A DNA stretch of 64,000 nt from contig NZ_JALKAA010000001.1 in NCBI RefSeq assembly GCF_024171605.1, positions 62,001 through 126,000 on the forward strand, given 5' to 3'. This document shows positions 1 through 10,300 of the stretch, in pieces (positions within the stretch are counted from its first letter, which is position 1; each line of letters begins with the position of its first letter). This DNA is from Pontibacter sp. HSC-36F09 (lineage in GTDB: Bacteria > Bacteroidota > Bacteroidia > Cytophagales > Hymenobacteraceae). Both the position numbers and the translations under genes were made by a program. The notes below the pieces were generated by a model. That model had not been told where the DNA came from, made no database searches, and was given only the letters and a program-made list of their open reading frames with translations.

Positions 1-6
1 GGCTTT

Positions 7-14
7 TATTTTTG
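7..14 (+). promoter_or_regulatory. Putative -7 promoter element
   Basis: TATTTTTG matches the Bacteroidota -7 consensus TAnnTTTG and lies 72 bases before the start codon of the M14 peptidase. The -33 region falls outside the window, so only half of the promoter can be judged. Confidence 0.35.
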
Positions 15-86
15 GAAAAGGCGAGGCAAAAGGGGAAATTGCATAGCTAACCTACTATCACGATCACCCTTAAAACAACTGTACCC

Positions 87-2669
87 ATGAAAAAAATCTA
101 CGCGCTCGCCACGGCGGCACTGGTCTTTCTTAGCCAGTGGACAATGGCGCAGACAGACCTCTCCTACTACCTCCCGCAGGATGTGACTTACAACAAAGAG
201 TTTCCTTCCCCCAAAGATATCCTGGGCTACAACGTAGGTGAATGGCATGTGAGTCACGACCAACTGGCGATGTACATGCGGCAAATGGCGGAACTTTCTG
301 ACCGTATCACCATCGAGGAGTATGCCCGCACACACGAGAACCGCCCGCTGTACCTGCTCACCATTACCTCCCCCGAAAACCATAAAAATATCCAACGCAT
401 CAAGGAGCAGCACCGTCAGCTGACCGACCCAAATGCATCTGGTAAACTCGACATCAAGAATATGCCGGGCGTGGTGTGGATGGGTTACAGCGTGCACGGC
501 AACGAACCAAGCGGCAGTAATGCTTCTTTGCTGGCTGTTTACCATCTGGCCGCCGCGCAAGGACCTGAAATCGACAAGCTGCTCAGCGAAACAGTTATTT
601 TGATCGACCCTTCTATCAACCCGGATGGACTGAACCGTTTTGCCAGTTGGGTGAACACGCACCGTGGTAAAAACCTGGTGACTGACCCTAACAGCGAGGA
701 GTTTGCAGAGGCCTGGCCACGCGGCCGCACCAATCATTACTGGTTCGACCTGAACCGCGACTGGCTGCCGCTGCAGCACCCGGAGTCAAGGGGCAGATTG
801 GTGAAATTTCATGAGTGGAAGCCGAACGTGCTGACCGACCACCACGAAATGGGCACCAACTCTACTTTCTTTTTCCAGCCAGGTATACCAAGCCGCAACC
901 ACCCGCTCACGCCTGCCAAAAACTACGACCTGACTAAAAAGATTGCCGGCTTCCACGCCAAGGCACTCGATAAGATTGGTTCTTTCTATTATACAGAAGA
1001 GAGTTTCGATGACTTTTATTACGGCAAAGGTTCTACTTACCCGGATGTGAATGGTGCCATCGGTATTTTGTTTGAGCAGGCGAGCTCCAGAGGCCATGCG
1101 CAGGAGAGCGTGAACGGCGTGCTGACTTTCCCTTTTACCATCCGCAACCAGTTCACGACTACCCTTTCTACTTTAGAGGCCGTGCAGAACATGCGCGAAG
1201 AGCTGCTCACCCACCAGCGTGACTTTTACCGCGATGCACTGAAAGAGTCTGCCAAGGCTCCGTTCGGAGGCTATGTGTTCAGTGCTGAAAAAGACCCGGC
1301 ACGCGCCTACCACCTGGCTGAGATCATCCACCAACACCAGATCGACATTTATCGTCCTAAGGATAAATTCACGATCAATAATGTGACCTATACCCCGGAG
1401 GACAGCTACATCGTGCCAACCAACCAGCCGCAGTACAAGCTGATCGAGGGTATGTTTGAGCGCCGCACTTCGTTCCAGGACAGCCTGTTCTACGACGTGT
1501 CTGCCTGGACGCTGCCACTTGCCTTCAATCTGGAGCACGCCAACCTGACATCACGACAATTTAAAAGCAACATGCTGGGCCAGAAGCTCGCTTCCGTTGA
1601 CTTCCCGGCAGGACAGGTAGTGGGCGGCAACAGCGCCTATGCCTACGCTTTTGAGTGGCACGGCTACTATGCTCCAAAAGCCCTCAACACGCTCTTTAAT
1701 CATGGTTTGCAGACCAGAGTGGCCACCAATAAGTTTACCGCCGAAGGCAAGCAGTTCGACTACGGCACCATCCTTATACCTGTGATGGGGCAGCCAGTTA
1801 GTGCCGAGCGCATACACGAGTTGATGGCTCACATTGCAAAAGACAACGGCATCACCGTACACGCCATCAGCACTGGATTTACGGAGGGCATTAACCTCGG
1901 AAGCCCGGGCATCTATACCTTGCAGCAACCAAAGGTGGCCATGCTGATTGGTGACGGCGTGAACAGCAACGACGCAGGCGAAGCCTGGCACCTGCTCGAC
2001 CACCGCTTCGATATCAACACCAGCCTGGTGAATGCTGAATCTGTGAACCGCATTGACCTGAGTCGTTACAATGTGATCGTGATGGCGGATGGCTCTTATG
2101 GCAGCATTTCGGAGATCGGAAGAACGAGACTGCGTACCTGGGTGCAGCAGGGCGGCACGCTGATAGGTATGGGCAATGCCACCCGCTGGCTTGCGGATAA
2201 CAAGATCGGTAACTTCAGCTTTAAGCAAAGCGAGAAGACCGACACTATCCGGCTGCCATACGCCAGCATGAGCAACACGACTGGTGCGCAGGTGATAGGC
2301 GGTGCCATTTTCGAAACCAACCTCGACCTGACGCACCCGCTGGGCTATGGCTACTATAACAGCAAACTGCCCGTGTTCCGCGACAACCGTTTGTTCATGG
2401 AGCCAAGCAAGAGCCCTTATGCTAACCCTGTGGTGTATACTGCCAATCCGCTGCTGAGCGGTTACATCTCAAAACCAAACCTGAAGCAGTTGGGCAATAC
2501 GGCCGCTATTTCGGTGTCCGCTTTGGGAAGTGGCAAAGTGATCGGTATGACGGATAACCCGAACTTCCGCGCCTTCTGGTTCGGCACCAACAAATTGTTC
2601 CTCAATAGCATCTTCTTCGGCCAGATCATCAGCGGAGGTTCCGCCCGTGCTGAGGAAGCAGCGCACTAA
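87..2669 (+). CDS. Secreted M14 family zinc carboxypeptidase
   Basis: 860-residue predicted exported zinc peptidase. The N-terminus MKKIYALATAALVFLSQWTMAQ is a typical signal peptide cut after AQ. The M14 zinc-binding motif is seen as VHGNEPSG, with His near residue 137 and Glu near 140. Further family landmarks are DLNRDW, TDHHEMGT (candidate third zinc ligand) and ILFEQASSRG (candidate catalytic Glu). The C-terminal half (about 400-860) has the look of the glutamine amidotransferase-like extension found in large Bacteroidota M14 peptidases. M14 enzymes remove C-terminal residues from peptides; the substrate here is unknown. It stands alone, with a possible promoter at 7-14. The family call is firm; the role in extracellular protein breakdown is inferred from the signal peptide. 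Confidence 0.88.
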   Translation: MKKIYALATAALVFLSQWTMAQTDLSYYLPQDVTYNKEFPSPKDILGYNVGEWHVSHDQLAMYMRQMAELSDRITIEEYARTHENRPLYLLTITSPENHKNIQRIKEQHRQLTDPNASGKLDIKNMPGVVWMGYSVHGNEPSGSNASLLAVYHLAAAQGPEIDKLLSETVILIDPSINPDGLNRFASWVNTHRGKNLVTDPNSEEFAEAWPRGRTNHYWFDLNRDWLPLQHPESRGRLVKFHEWKPNVLTDHHEMGTNSTFFFQPGIPSRNHPLTPAKNYDLTKKIAGFHAKALDKIGSFYYTEESFDDFYYGKGSTYPDVNGAIGILFEQASSRGHAQESVNGVLTFPFTIRNQFTTTLSTLEAVQNMREELLTHQRDFYRDALKESAKAPFGGYVFSAEKDPARAYHLAEIIHQHQIDIYRPKDKFTINNVTYTPEDSYIVPTNQPQYKLIEGMFERRTSFQDSLFYDVSAWTLPLAFNLEHANLTSRQFKSNMLGQKLASVDFPAGQVVGGNSAYAYAFEWHGYYAPKALNTLFNHGLQTRVATNKFTAEGKQFDYGTILIPVMGQPVSAERIHELMAHIAKDNGITVHAISTGFTEGINLGSPGIYTLQQPKVAMLIGDGVNSNDAGEAWHLLDHRFDINTSLVNAESVNRIDLSRYNVIVMADGSYGSISEIGRTRLRTWVQQGGTLIGMGNATRWLADNKIGNFSFKQSEKTDTIRLPYASMSNTTGAQVIGGAIFETNLDLTHPLGYGYYNSKLPVFRDNRLFMEPSKSPYANPVVYTANPLLSGYISKPNLKQLGNTAAISVSALGSGKVIGMTDNPNFRAFWFGTNKLFLNSIFFGQIISGGSARAEEAAH

Positions 2670-2719
2670 AAAGTTAAGCTATACCTGTTATACTTAAGTT
2701 GGGTAAAAGTATAGAGAAG

Positions 2720-3136
2720 ATGAATCCAGAAGTCAAAAATGATATCGAAAAGCTGATAAGCTACTCTGTTGAATTTGCAGAGACTTTGCTGCTTAACACT
2801 GGTGAATACTACCCTTTTGGATCAAAAATTGGCTCATTAGGAGAATTAACTCCACTAAGTTTCTTTTACGAAGAAGAGCATCCTGAAAGTTTAAAGATAA
2901 TAAATGGTCTTACTTCTTTCTTTGAGGAAGCTCTTAATAAGAAGGAGGTTAGAGCATATTGTATAGCCTATGATGTGCGAGTTAAAAATGAAAAGAATAA
3001 CTCTGCAACAGACGCTATACTTGTATCAATCAAACATGAAGATGTTTCAGGTAAGTTGATTTACTATTACCCTTATGAGTTGGGAAATAGAAAAAAGTTG
3101 GAATTTCTTGAGCCATGGGGTGAGCACGAAAATTAA
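2720..3136 (+). CDS. Hypothetical protein, AT-rich, unknown function
   Basis: 138 residues from the ATG at 2720; a TTG 21 bases upstream in frame would add seven residues and is less likely. No signal peptide or membrane segment is seen. The protein is acidic, with a motif YYPFGSKIG near the N-terminus and LIYYYPYELG near the C-terminus. Small cytosolic proteins of this general look occur in many Bacteroidota genomes, sometimes next to polymorphic toxins, but no toxin gene adjoins it here and I cannot name the family. Base composition is clearly more AT-rich than the M14 gene 50 bases upstream, which suggests separate acquisition. An orphan TACCTTTG lies just past its stop. Confidence 0.6.
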   Translation: MNPEVKNDIEKLISYSVEFAETLLLNTGEYYPFGSKIGSLGELTPLSFFYEEEHPESLKIINGLTSFFEEALNKKEVRAYCIAYDVRVKNEKNNSATDAILVSIKHEDVSGKLIYYYPYELGNRKKLEFLEPWGEHEN

Positions 3137-3334
3137 AAATACCTTTGCCCAACACAACATGGTACATAGACCAAGCTCGGACTACACCTCGATCACTTTA
3201 GGTACTAAACGAGCAGGTATAGCTATTCCCTAAATCAAGTTCTTATACCTCCATAACCGCCAGGTATAGCTTTAAATGAAAGGCCTCTCATCCAAGGTAT
3301 GCAAAACCATGTTATCAAAATGAAGGGAGTAATT

Positions 3335-3376
3335 AAACTAGAAAGGCCAGCGCAAATGCGCTGGCCTTTCTAGTTT
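3335..3376 (-). terminator. Intrinsic terminator after porP/sprF
   Basis: Perfect inverted repeat with 20-base arms (3335-3354 and 3357-3376) and a two-base spacer, with core GAAAGGCCAGCGCA. It lies 20 bases beyond the porP/sprF stop codon, and on the minus strand the stem runs into a T-rich stretch. The symmetry may let it also stop rightward transcription from the small gene at 2720. Confidence 0.85.
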
Positions 3377-3396
3377 GTGAACGATGGACTTGGGTC

Positions 3397-4350
3397 TTAT
3401 TTGAAGCGGTATCCTAACACAATTTCATGAGAACCTGCACTGTGGTGGCGCACAGGCGACACAGTGATATCGTAGGTATAGCTCAGCTGAAACTGCTCCT
3501 GAAACTGCACGCCTACCAGGCCTACAATGGCATCCTGGGTGCGGTAAGAGATACCTGCCCATACCTGGTCGTCGTACACTGTTTTCTGGCGGCGCTTGCT
3601 CATATGGTAGGCGGCTTTCACGTTAAAGTCAGCCTGGATTGGAGCACCCTGCACATACTTGAGCAAAGCGGAAGGCATCAGGCGGATCTTGTCATGCACA
3701 TCAAAGTTATACCCACCAGACACAAACAAGTGGCGCGACAGGCGGCTTACTTCTTCTCCCCCATCCACTTCATGTATCTTGTTGCCAAGCACCTGAAACA
3801 GGGAAACGCCGAAGTAAAAATCTTCTGAGTGCATGAACGTGCCGAGCGTCAGGTCGGGCATAAAAGCGTCTACGCGGCCATGGTTGGTCACGGGGTCACG
3901 CTCGTTAGAGCCGTCTGCCAGGCGCACCTTAGCTGGGTCGAAACGGAACTGCTGGAAACCGGCAGAAAAGCCAGACGATAGGAATATCTTGCGGTTCAGC
4001 GGCACATGGTAAGCGTAGGAAGCCAGCGCACCGGTACGCGTGGTTGGACCTGTTTGGTCGGTGTAGACCATACCGCCTGCCCCATGGAAGCCCTGTGCCT
4101 TGCGGCTTCGCTTCAGGTGCTTGTTGAACAAAGCTCCCTCTCCACTCACATAAAAGGTTTTTGGAGCTCCCTCAAAGCCAACCCACTGGTTGCGATAGCC
4201 CATTTTGATGCTTACATCCTTCTCAAACCCGGCTACTGCCGGGTTGAGAATGAAGTAATTGGTCATGTACTGTGAGTAAAGGGCTTTCTGCTGGGCTGAT
4301 GCGGTGAAGGCGATCAGCAGGAAGCAGAGAATTAATATATTATTTTTCAT
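3397..4350 (-). CDS. PorP/SprF family type IX secretion membrane protein
   Basis: 317 residues. An N-terminal signal peptide ending ASAQQ is followed by the family-defining start KALYSQYMTNYFILNPAVAG (PorP/SprF, TIGR03519-type) and an outer-membrane beta-barrel sequence ending in HEIVLGYRFK. SprF of Flavobacterium is needed to secrete or anchor SprB. PorP/SprF genes characteristically sit directly downstream of giant type B T9SS cargo genes, exactly as here: it starts 27 bases after the stop of the SprB-like gene, on the same strand and without an intervening terminator. The partner of this protein is therefore very probably the 3915-residue adhesin. Transcription ends at the strong hairpin at 3335-3376. 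Confidence 0.92.
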   Translation of the reverse strand: MKNNILILCFLLIAFTASAQQKALYSQYMTNYFILNPAVAGFEKDVSIKMGYRNQWVGFEGAPKTFYVSGEGALFNKHLKRSRKAQGFHGAGGMVYTDQTGPTTRTGALASYAYHVPLNRKIFLSSGFSAGFQQFRFDPAKVRLADGSNERDPVTNHGRVDAFMPDLTLGTFMHSEDFYFGVSLFQVLGNKIHEVDGGEEVSRLSRHLFVSGGYNFDVHDKIRLMPSALLKYVQGAPIQADFNVKAAYHMSKRRQKTVYDDQVWAGISYRTQDAIVGLVGVQFQEQFQLSYTYDITVSPVRHHSAGSHEIVLGYRFK

Positions 4351-4377
4351 AACGGTCTCTTTCTAAAATGGCGAAAC

Positions 4378-7300
4378 TTAACGCATGATGGTCACTGATG
4401 TCTTGACAGCCGGCGTATCGTCACCGAACTCGATGATAGCGTAGTAGGTACCGTCTGGCAGTCGCTTGCCCTTGTTCGTACCGTCCCACTCTTTGCCATA
4501 CCCTTTCGATTCGAATACCGGGCTACCCCAGCGGTTGTAAACCGTGACGCGGCAGTTAGGGTAAGTTTCCGGCAGGTTGCGGATCACCCACGTGTCGTTG
4601 ATACCGTCGCCGTTTGGTGTGAAACCGTTCGGAATATCGAGTTCGCCGAGGCTTGTTACATCAAACTCGACTTCTGTGATACAGCCGTTGGCATCGCGTA
4701 CCTTCAGGTAGTGCTTACCACCGCGCAGGTTCAGGAACTCCGACTCGTTTACAAATTCTGCTCCGTTTAGTGAGTAGACGTATGGTGCCGTACCGCCGCT
4801 GATCGTGCTCACTTTGGCACTACCTGAGTTAGGCTTACCCGGCATGCCATCGTTCACAGTCATCTCTACCTGCAGTGCAGCCGGTTCCGTAATCTCCACA
4901 GCACCCAACGTAATGGTGCAGGTAGAAGAGAAGCGGGTTACCACCTGGTAAGTACCTTTGGCCAGTCCGGTGAACTCCGGTGTTTTCTGGAAGGTCTTGC
5001 CGTTGTCGATGCTATACTCTGTGTTCGCATCGCCGCCGGTCGCCTCGATCAGGATCGTACCGTTCTTGTCCCCAAAGCAGCTGATATGGCTAACCTGCGC
5101 TATTTTGCTGGAGAGACCAACTACTGTTACCGGAACTGAGAAGGTACAGCCTTTGGCATCTTTCACGATCAAGGTATAGCTACCGGCTGCTACATTCGCC
5201 AGTGTGGCTGAAGCAGAGAAGTTAGTACCATCGAGTGAGTAGGTATAAGGAGCTGTGCCGCCTGTTACTCCCGTCACGACAACCTCACCGGCTTTGTCGC
5301 CACAAGTGGCAGCAGAAACCGTGAACTTCGCGTCGGTCAGCATCGGGCTGTTTTCCAGTGTTACCGTCTCGATCAGAATACAGCCGCTGGCGTCTTTCAC
5401 CGTCACCTGGTACTCACCTTCAGCCAAGCCAGTAAAGTTCGGCTCAGACACAAAGTTGGTTCCGTCGATGCTGTAGGTATAAGGCGCAGCTCCACCCACA
5501 ATCTCGCTTATGGCGATGCGGCCGTTGCGTTCACCACAGCTGGCATCGGTGCCTGTTGCCGTGAAGCTTTCTACACCGCCACTAGACGTTACCGTTTGCT
5601 CTACCGTGATGGCACAGCCTTCGGCGTCTTTGATCGTGATAGTATAAGCACCTGCTGCCAGGTTAGCGAAAGTAGCTGAATTCTGGAAGCTGCCACCGTT
5701 CAGGCTGTAGGTATAAGGGGCCGTGCCACCGTCTACTGCCGTTACCGTGATCGAACCGTTCGTCTCGCCGCAGGCAGCTTTGTTTGCTGTAAGCGTCGCT
5801 TCTTTCGGGCCTTTCTGGCCAACTGTCACAGTTGTTACTGCGCTGCAGCCATTGGCATCTTTCACCGTCACTTCGTACTCACCCGGAGCCAGCGATGCAA
5901 AAGCAGCTGAAGCCTGGAAAGTAGTGCCATTGATGGAGTAGGTATAAGGAGCTACACCGCCAGTTACCTGGCTTACATTGATGGCTCCGTCATTCGCGTC
6001 GCAGGAAGCAGCGGTTGCAGTTGCAGTCAGGGCCGAAGGACCCGCTACGTTGCCTACCACTACTTTCTTGTCGATTGTACAGCCGTTAGCATCTTTTACT
6101 GTGATGGTGTGCTCACCTGCCGCTACCGAAACAAATGCCGCATCACTTTGGAAAGCTCCGCCGTTCAGGCTGTAGGTATAAGGAGCAGTTCCTCCTTTTA
6201 CACCGCTTGCTACAATGCCGCCGTTGGCTGCGCCGCAGGTTGCTGTAGAGGCCGTCAGCGCAAATTCAGTCGGACCGGCAATGTTCTCGATCACCACCGC
6301 TTTGCTGAAAGTACAGCCGTTGGCGTCTTTGATGTATACTGTGTGGTTGCCTGCCGCCATACCTATCAGCTCAGCTGAAGCCTGGAAGTCAGATCCATCC
6401 TTGCTGTAGGTATAAGGTGAACGGCCTCCGGTTACCGCACCAATCGTTACGCTGCCGTTGCTAGCACCGCAGGTAGAAGCTCTGGTTGTCGTGGCAAATG
6501 CTGATGGGCCGTCGGCGTTCGTTACCGTCACCGCTTTCGCGAAGGTACAGCCGTTGGCATCCTTCACCGTCACCAGGTACTCACCAGCAGCTAAGCTTGT
6601 GAAGCTGGCTGATGTCCGGAAGTTGGTACCGTTGATGCTGTAGGTATAAGGAGCTGTTCCGCCTGTCACGTTGCTCACGTTGATCTGTCCGTTGCTGTTG
6701 CCGCAGGTTGTGTTCTCGGCTGAAGCGGTCAGGTCAGATGGACCAGCCACGTCGCTGATCGTAATGGTCTCGGTGTGCGTACAGTCGTTGGCGTCTTTTA
6801 CTGTGATGGTGTACTCTCCTGCCATCAGACCTGAGAAGCTGGCCGCGCTTTGGAAGGCGCCGCTGTTCAGACTGTAGGTATAAGGAGCCACACCGCCGTT
6901 TACTGATGTGATTCGGATGCTGCCATTGTCGCTGCCGCAAGTTGAGTTGCTGGTAGCGGCAACAAAGCTGCCCGGACCGTCTTTCTCAACTTTCACGGTA
7001 GTCGTTGTTTCGCAACCGTTGGCGTCGCGCACGGTCAGGGTATACTCGCCAGAGGCCAGTGCTGTGAATGCTGTTCCGGACTGGAATGCACCACCATTCA
7101 GGCTGTAGGTATAAGGAGCTGTGCCACCTGTTACCGTGCCCGCTGTGATGCGGCCGTCGTTGTCAGCACAGGTTGCGGCCTGCGCGCTCGCCGCTACCGC
7201 AGAAGGTCCTGCGATATCCGTTACCGTGAAGGCTTTGGCGAAGGTACAGCCGTTGGCATCTTTTACCGTAATGGTATGGCTTCCGGCAAGCAGACCTGTG

Positions 7301-10300
7301 AAGGTAGCCGCAGCTTGGAAGTTCACACCATCGATGGAGTAAGAATAAGCTCCCGTTCCACCTGAGACATTCGTCACCGTCAGTTCACCGTTTGCCGCAC
7401 TACAGGTAGAGGCTTTAGTAGAAACAGTCAGGTCAGCAGGACCAGCGATGTTGTCAACTACGATCTCTTTGCTGAAAGTACAGCCGTTGGCATCCTTCAC
7501 AGTCACCGTATGTTTGCCGGCCAGCACACCTTCGAAAGTAGTGCCTTGCTGGAAGTTAGTACCGTCGATGCTGTAGGTATAGCCACCTGCCACACCAGTT
7601 ACGCCTGTCACGCTGATCGTGCCGTTGGCGCTGCCGCAGGTAGAAGCCGTGCTAACCAGGATCATATCGCTTGGACCAGGCACATCTTCTATCGTCACAA
7701 CTTTAGCAATTGTACAGCCGTTGGCATCTTTCACCGTAATCGTGTGCTCGCCTGCCAGTAGACCGGTCAGGGTAACTGATTCCTGGAAGTTCACGCCGTC
7801 TTTGCTGTAGGTATAAGGCGCTGTGCCTTCTGTTACGTCACCCACTGTTACGGTTCCGTTCGCACGACCGCAGCTCGAAGACTGGGCAGAAGCTACAAAG
7901 TCAGACGGACCCGGGATGTTCTCCAGTGTAACTGACTGGGTATAGATACAGCCATTGGCGTCCTTCACCGTCACCTGGTAGGCTCCGGCAGCCAGAGAGG
8001 CAAAAGTAGCTGTGCTCTGGAAGTTGGCACCGTCGATGCTGTAGGTATAAGGAGCCGTTCCGCCGGTCACGCCACTGATGGCGAACGAAGCGTTTGCATC
8101 ACCGCAGGTGCTTGCTTTTGGCGCAATAGCCAGTGCCGATGGACCCGCGATATCGCTTACCTGCACTTGTGTTGCGTAGGTACAGCCTTTCGCGTCCTTC
8201 ACCGTGATGGTGTGCGTTCCGGCTATAAAGCCAGTCAGCGTAGCCGAAGTCTGGAAAGTAGTGCCATCTTTACTATAGGTATAAGGTGCAAATCCGCCGG
8301 TTACTTCACCCACTGTGATCGTGCCGTTGTTGCTTCCGCAGGTAGTGGCAGTGGTTGTAGCAGCGAAGTTGGTTGGGATGTTCTTGGTTACACTAACTGT
8401 TCTGGTTATTGTACAGCCGTTGGCATCTTTCACCGTCAGGGTATAGCTTCCGGAGGCAAGGCCTGTGAAAGAAGTGCCTGTCTGGAAAGTGGTACCGTTG
8501 ATGCTGTAGGTATACGGCGCTACACCGTCTGTCACAGCACCTGCCGTGATGGAGCCATCGTTGTCAGCACAACTTGCTGCACCCGATGTGGCCGCCACTG
8601 CAGTAGGTCCGCCAGTGTTTATGATTGTAAAGGATTTCGCGAAGATACAGCCGTTGGCGTCTTTCACTGTGATGGTGTGCGAACCCGCTGCAAATCCTGA
8701 CAGTGTCAGCTCCGTTTGGAAGTTCACCCCGTCTTTGCTGTAGGTATAAGGAGCCGTTCCGCCCGTTGTGCCTGTAATGGACAGTTCACCATTTGCCGCG
8801 CCGCAAGTAGAGGCTTTGGCAGTGGCTACCAGATCAGATGGACCAGCAATATCATTCACTGTGATCTCTCTGCTCAGGGTACAGCCATTGGCATCTTTTA
8901 CCGTCACGGTATACTTCCCTGCCAACACCGACTCAAAGCGGGTTCCAGCCTGGTAAGTTGTACCGTTGATCGAGTAGGTATAAGGAGCTGTGCCACCGGT
9001 AACGCCATTCACGGTTACCACACCGTTGGCGCTGCCGCAGGTAGAAGCTGTGCTGGCCAGTGTCAGTTCGCTTGGTCCCGGGATGTCAGTTACTTCGATG
9101 GTCTTGGCAACCAAGCAACCGTTTTTATCTTTCACGGTGATGGTATACTCGCCTGCTGCCAGCGAACCGAAGTTGGCTGATGTCTGGAAGTTAGACCCGT
9201 CTTTGCTGTAGGTATAAGGGGCCGTGCCGCCTACCACATCGCTGATGCTGATGGTTGCGTTGCTGTTTCCGCAGGTAGACGAAGCGCCAGCCACTTTGAA
9301 GTCAGATGGTCCGGCGATGTCCTGCACTTCAACCGTTACCGTACCGATACAGCCGTTGGCGTCTTTCACTGAAACCGCGTACTCCCCTGCCTTCACATTA
9401 GCAAAAGTAGTCGTGCTCTGGAAAGTCGTGCCGTCGATGCTGTAGGTATAAGGGGCTACGCCACCAGTTACCGCTCCCACCGAAATGCTGCCGTTATTGG
9501 CGCCGCAGGTAGTGGCTTTGGTCGAGGCTGTGAACTGTGGACCTGCCACGTTCTCCAGCGTAACTGACTTGGTGAACTCGCAACCTTTCGCGTCGCGTAC
9601 CGTGATGCGGTGAGCGCCTGCTGCCAATCCACTGAAGGTAGTGCCTGACTGGAAGCTGCCGTTGTTGATGCTATAGGTATAGGCACCCGTACCACCCGTA
9701 ACCGTGCCCACTGTGATGCTACCGTCACTGCGACCGCAGGTAGATGGCACTGTCGTGTGAGCGAAGTTGGTTGGAACATTCTCGCCTACTGTAACAGCGC
9801 GCGTCACGATACAGCCGTTGGCATCTTTCGCAGTCAAGGTATAGCTTCCGGAAGCCAGGCCTGTGAAAGCCGTTCCTGACTGGAAAGTGGTACCGTTGAT
9901 GGAGTAGGTATAAGGAGCCGTGCCGCCCGTTACCGCACCCGCCGTAATCGTACCGTCGTTGTCGTTACAGCTGGCTGGCGTAGCCGAAGCTGCCACCGCC
10001 GTTGGACCGCCGATGTTGGCTACCGTAACAGACTTGGTGAAAGTACAGCCGTTGGTATCTTTTACAGTTATAGTGTGCGTGCCCGCTGCAAAACCGGTCA
10101 GGGTTGTTTCAACCTGGAAGTTCACGCCATCCTTGCTGTAGGTATAGCCAGTTGCTCCGCCTGTCACGCCAGTCACTGTAATCTCGCCGTTGCTGGTGCC
10201 GCAGGTAGTCGCTTTGGTAGTGGCAGTCAGCTCAGTTGGTCCGGCGATATTTTCCACCACAACCTCTTTGCTGAACGTACAGCCGTTAGCATCTTTTACC

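Noticed and set aside
3140..3147. TACCTTTG promoter box after the small gene at 2720
   Set aside because: No gene follows it rightward before the strong hairpin at 3335, so it is probably chance or a relic.
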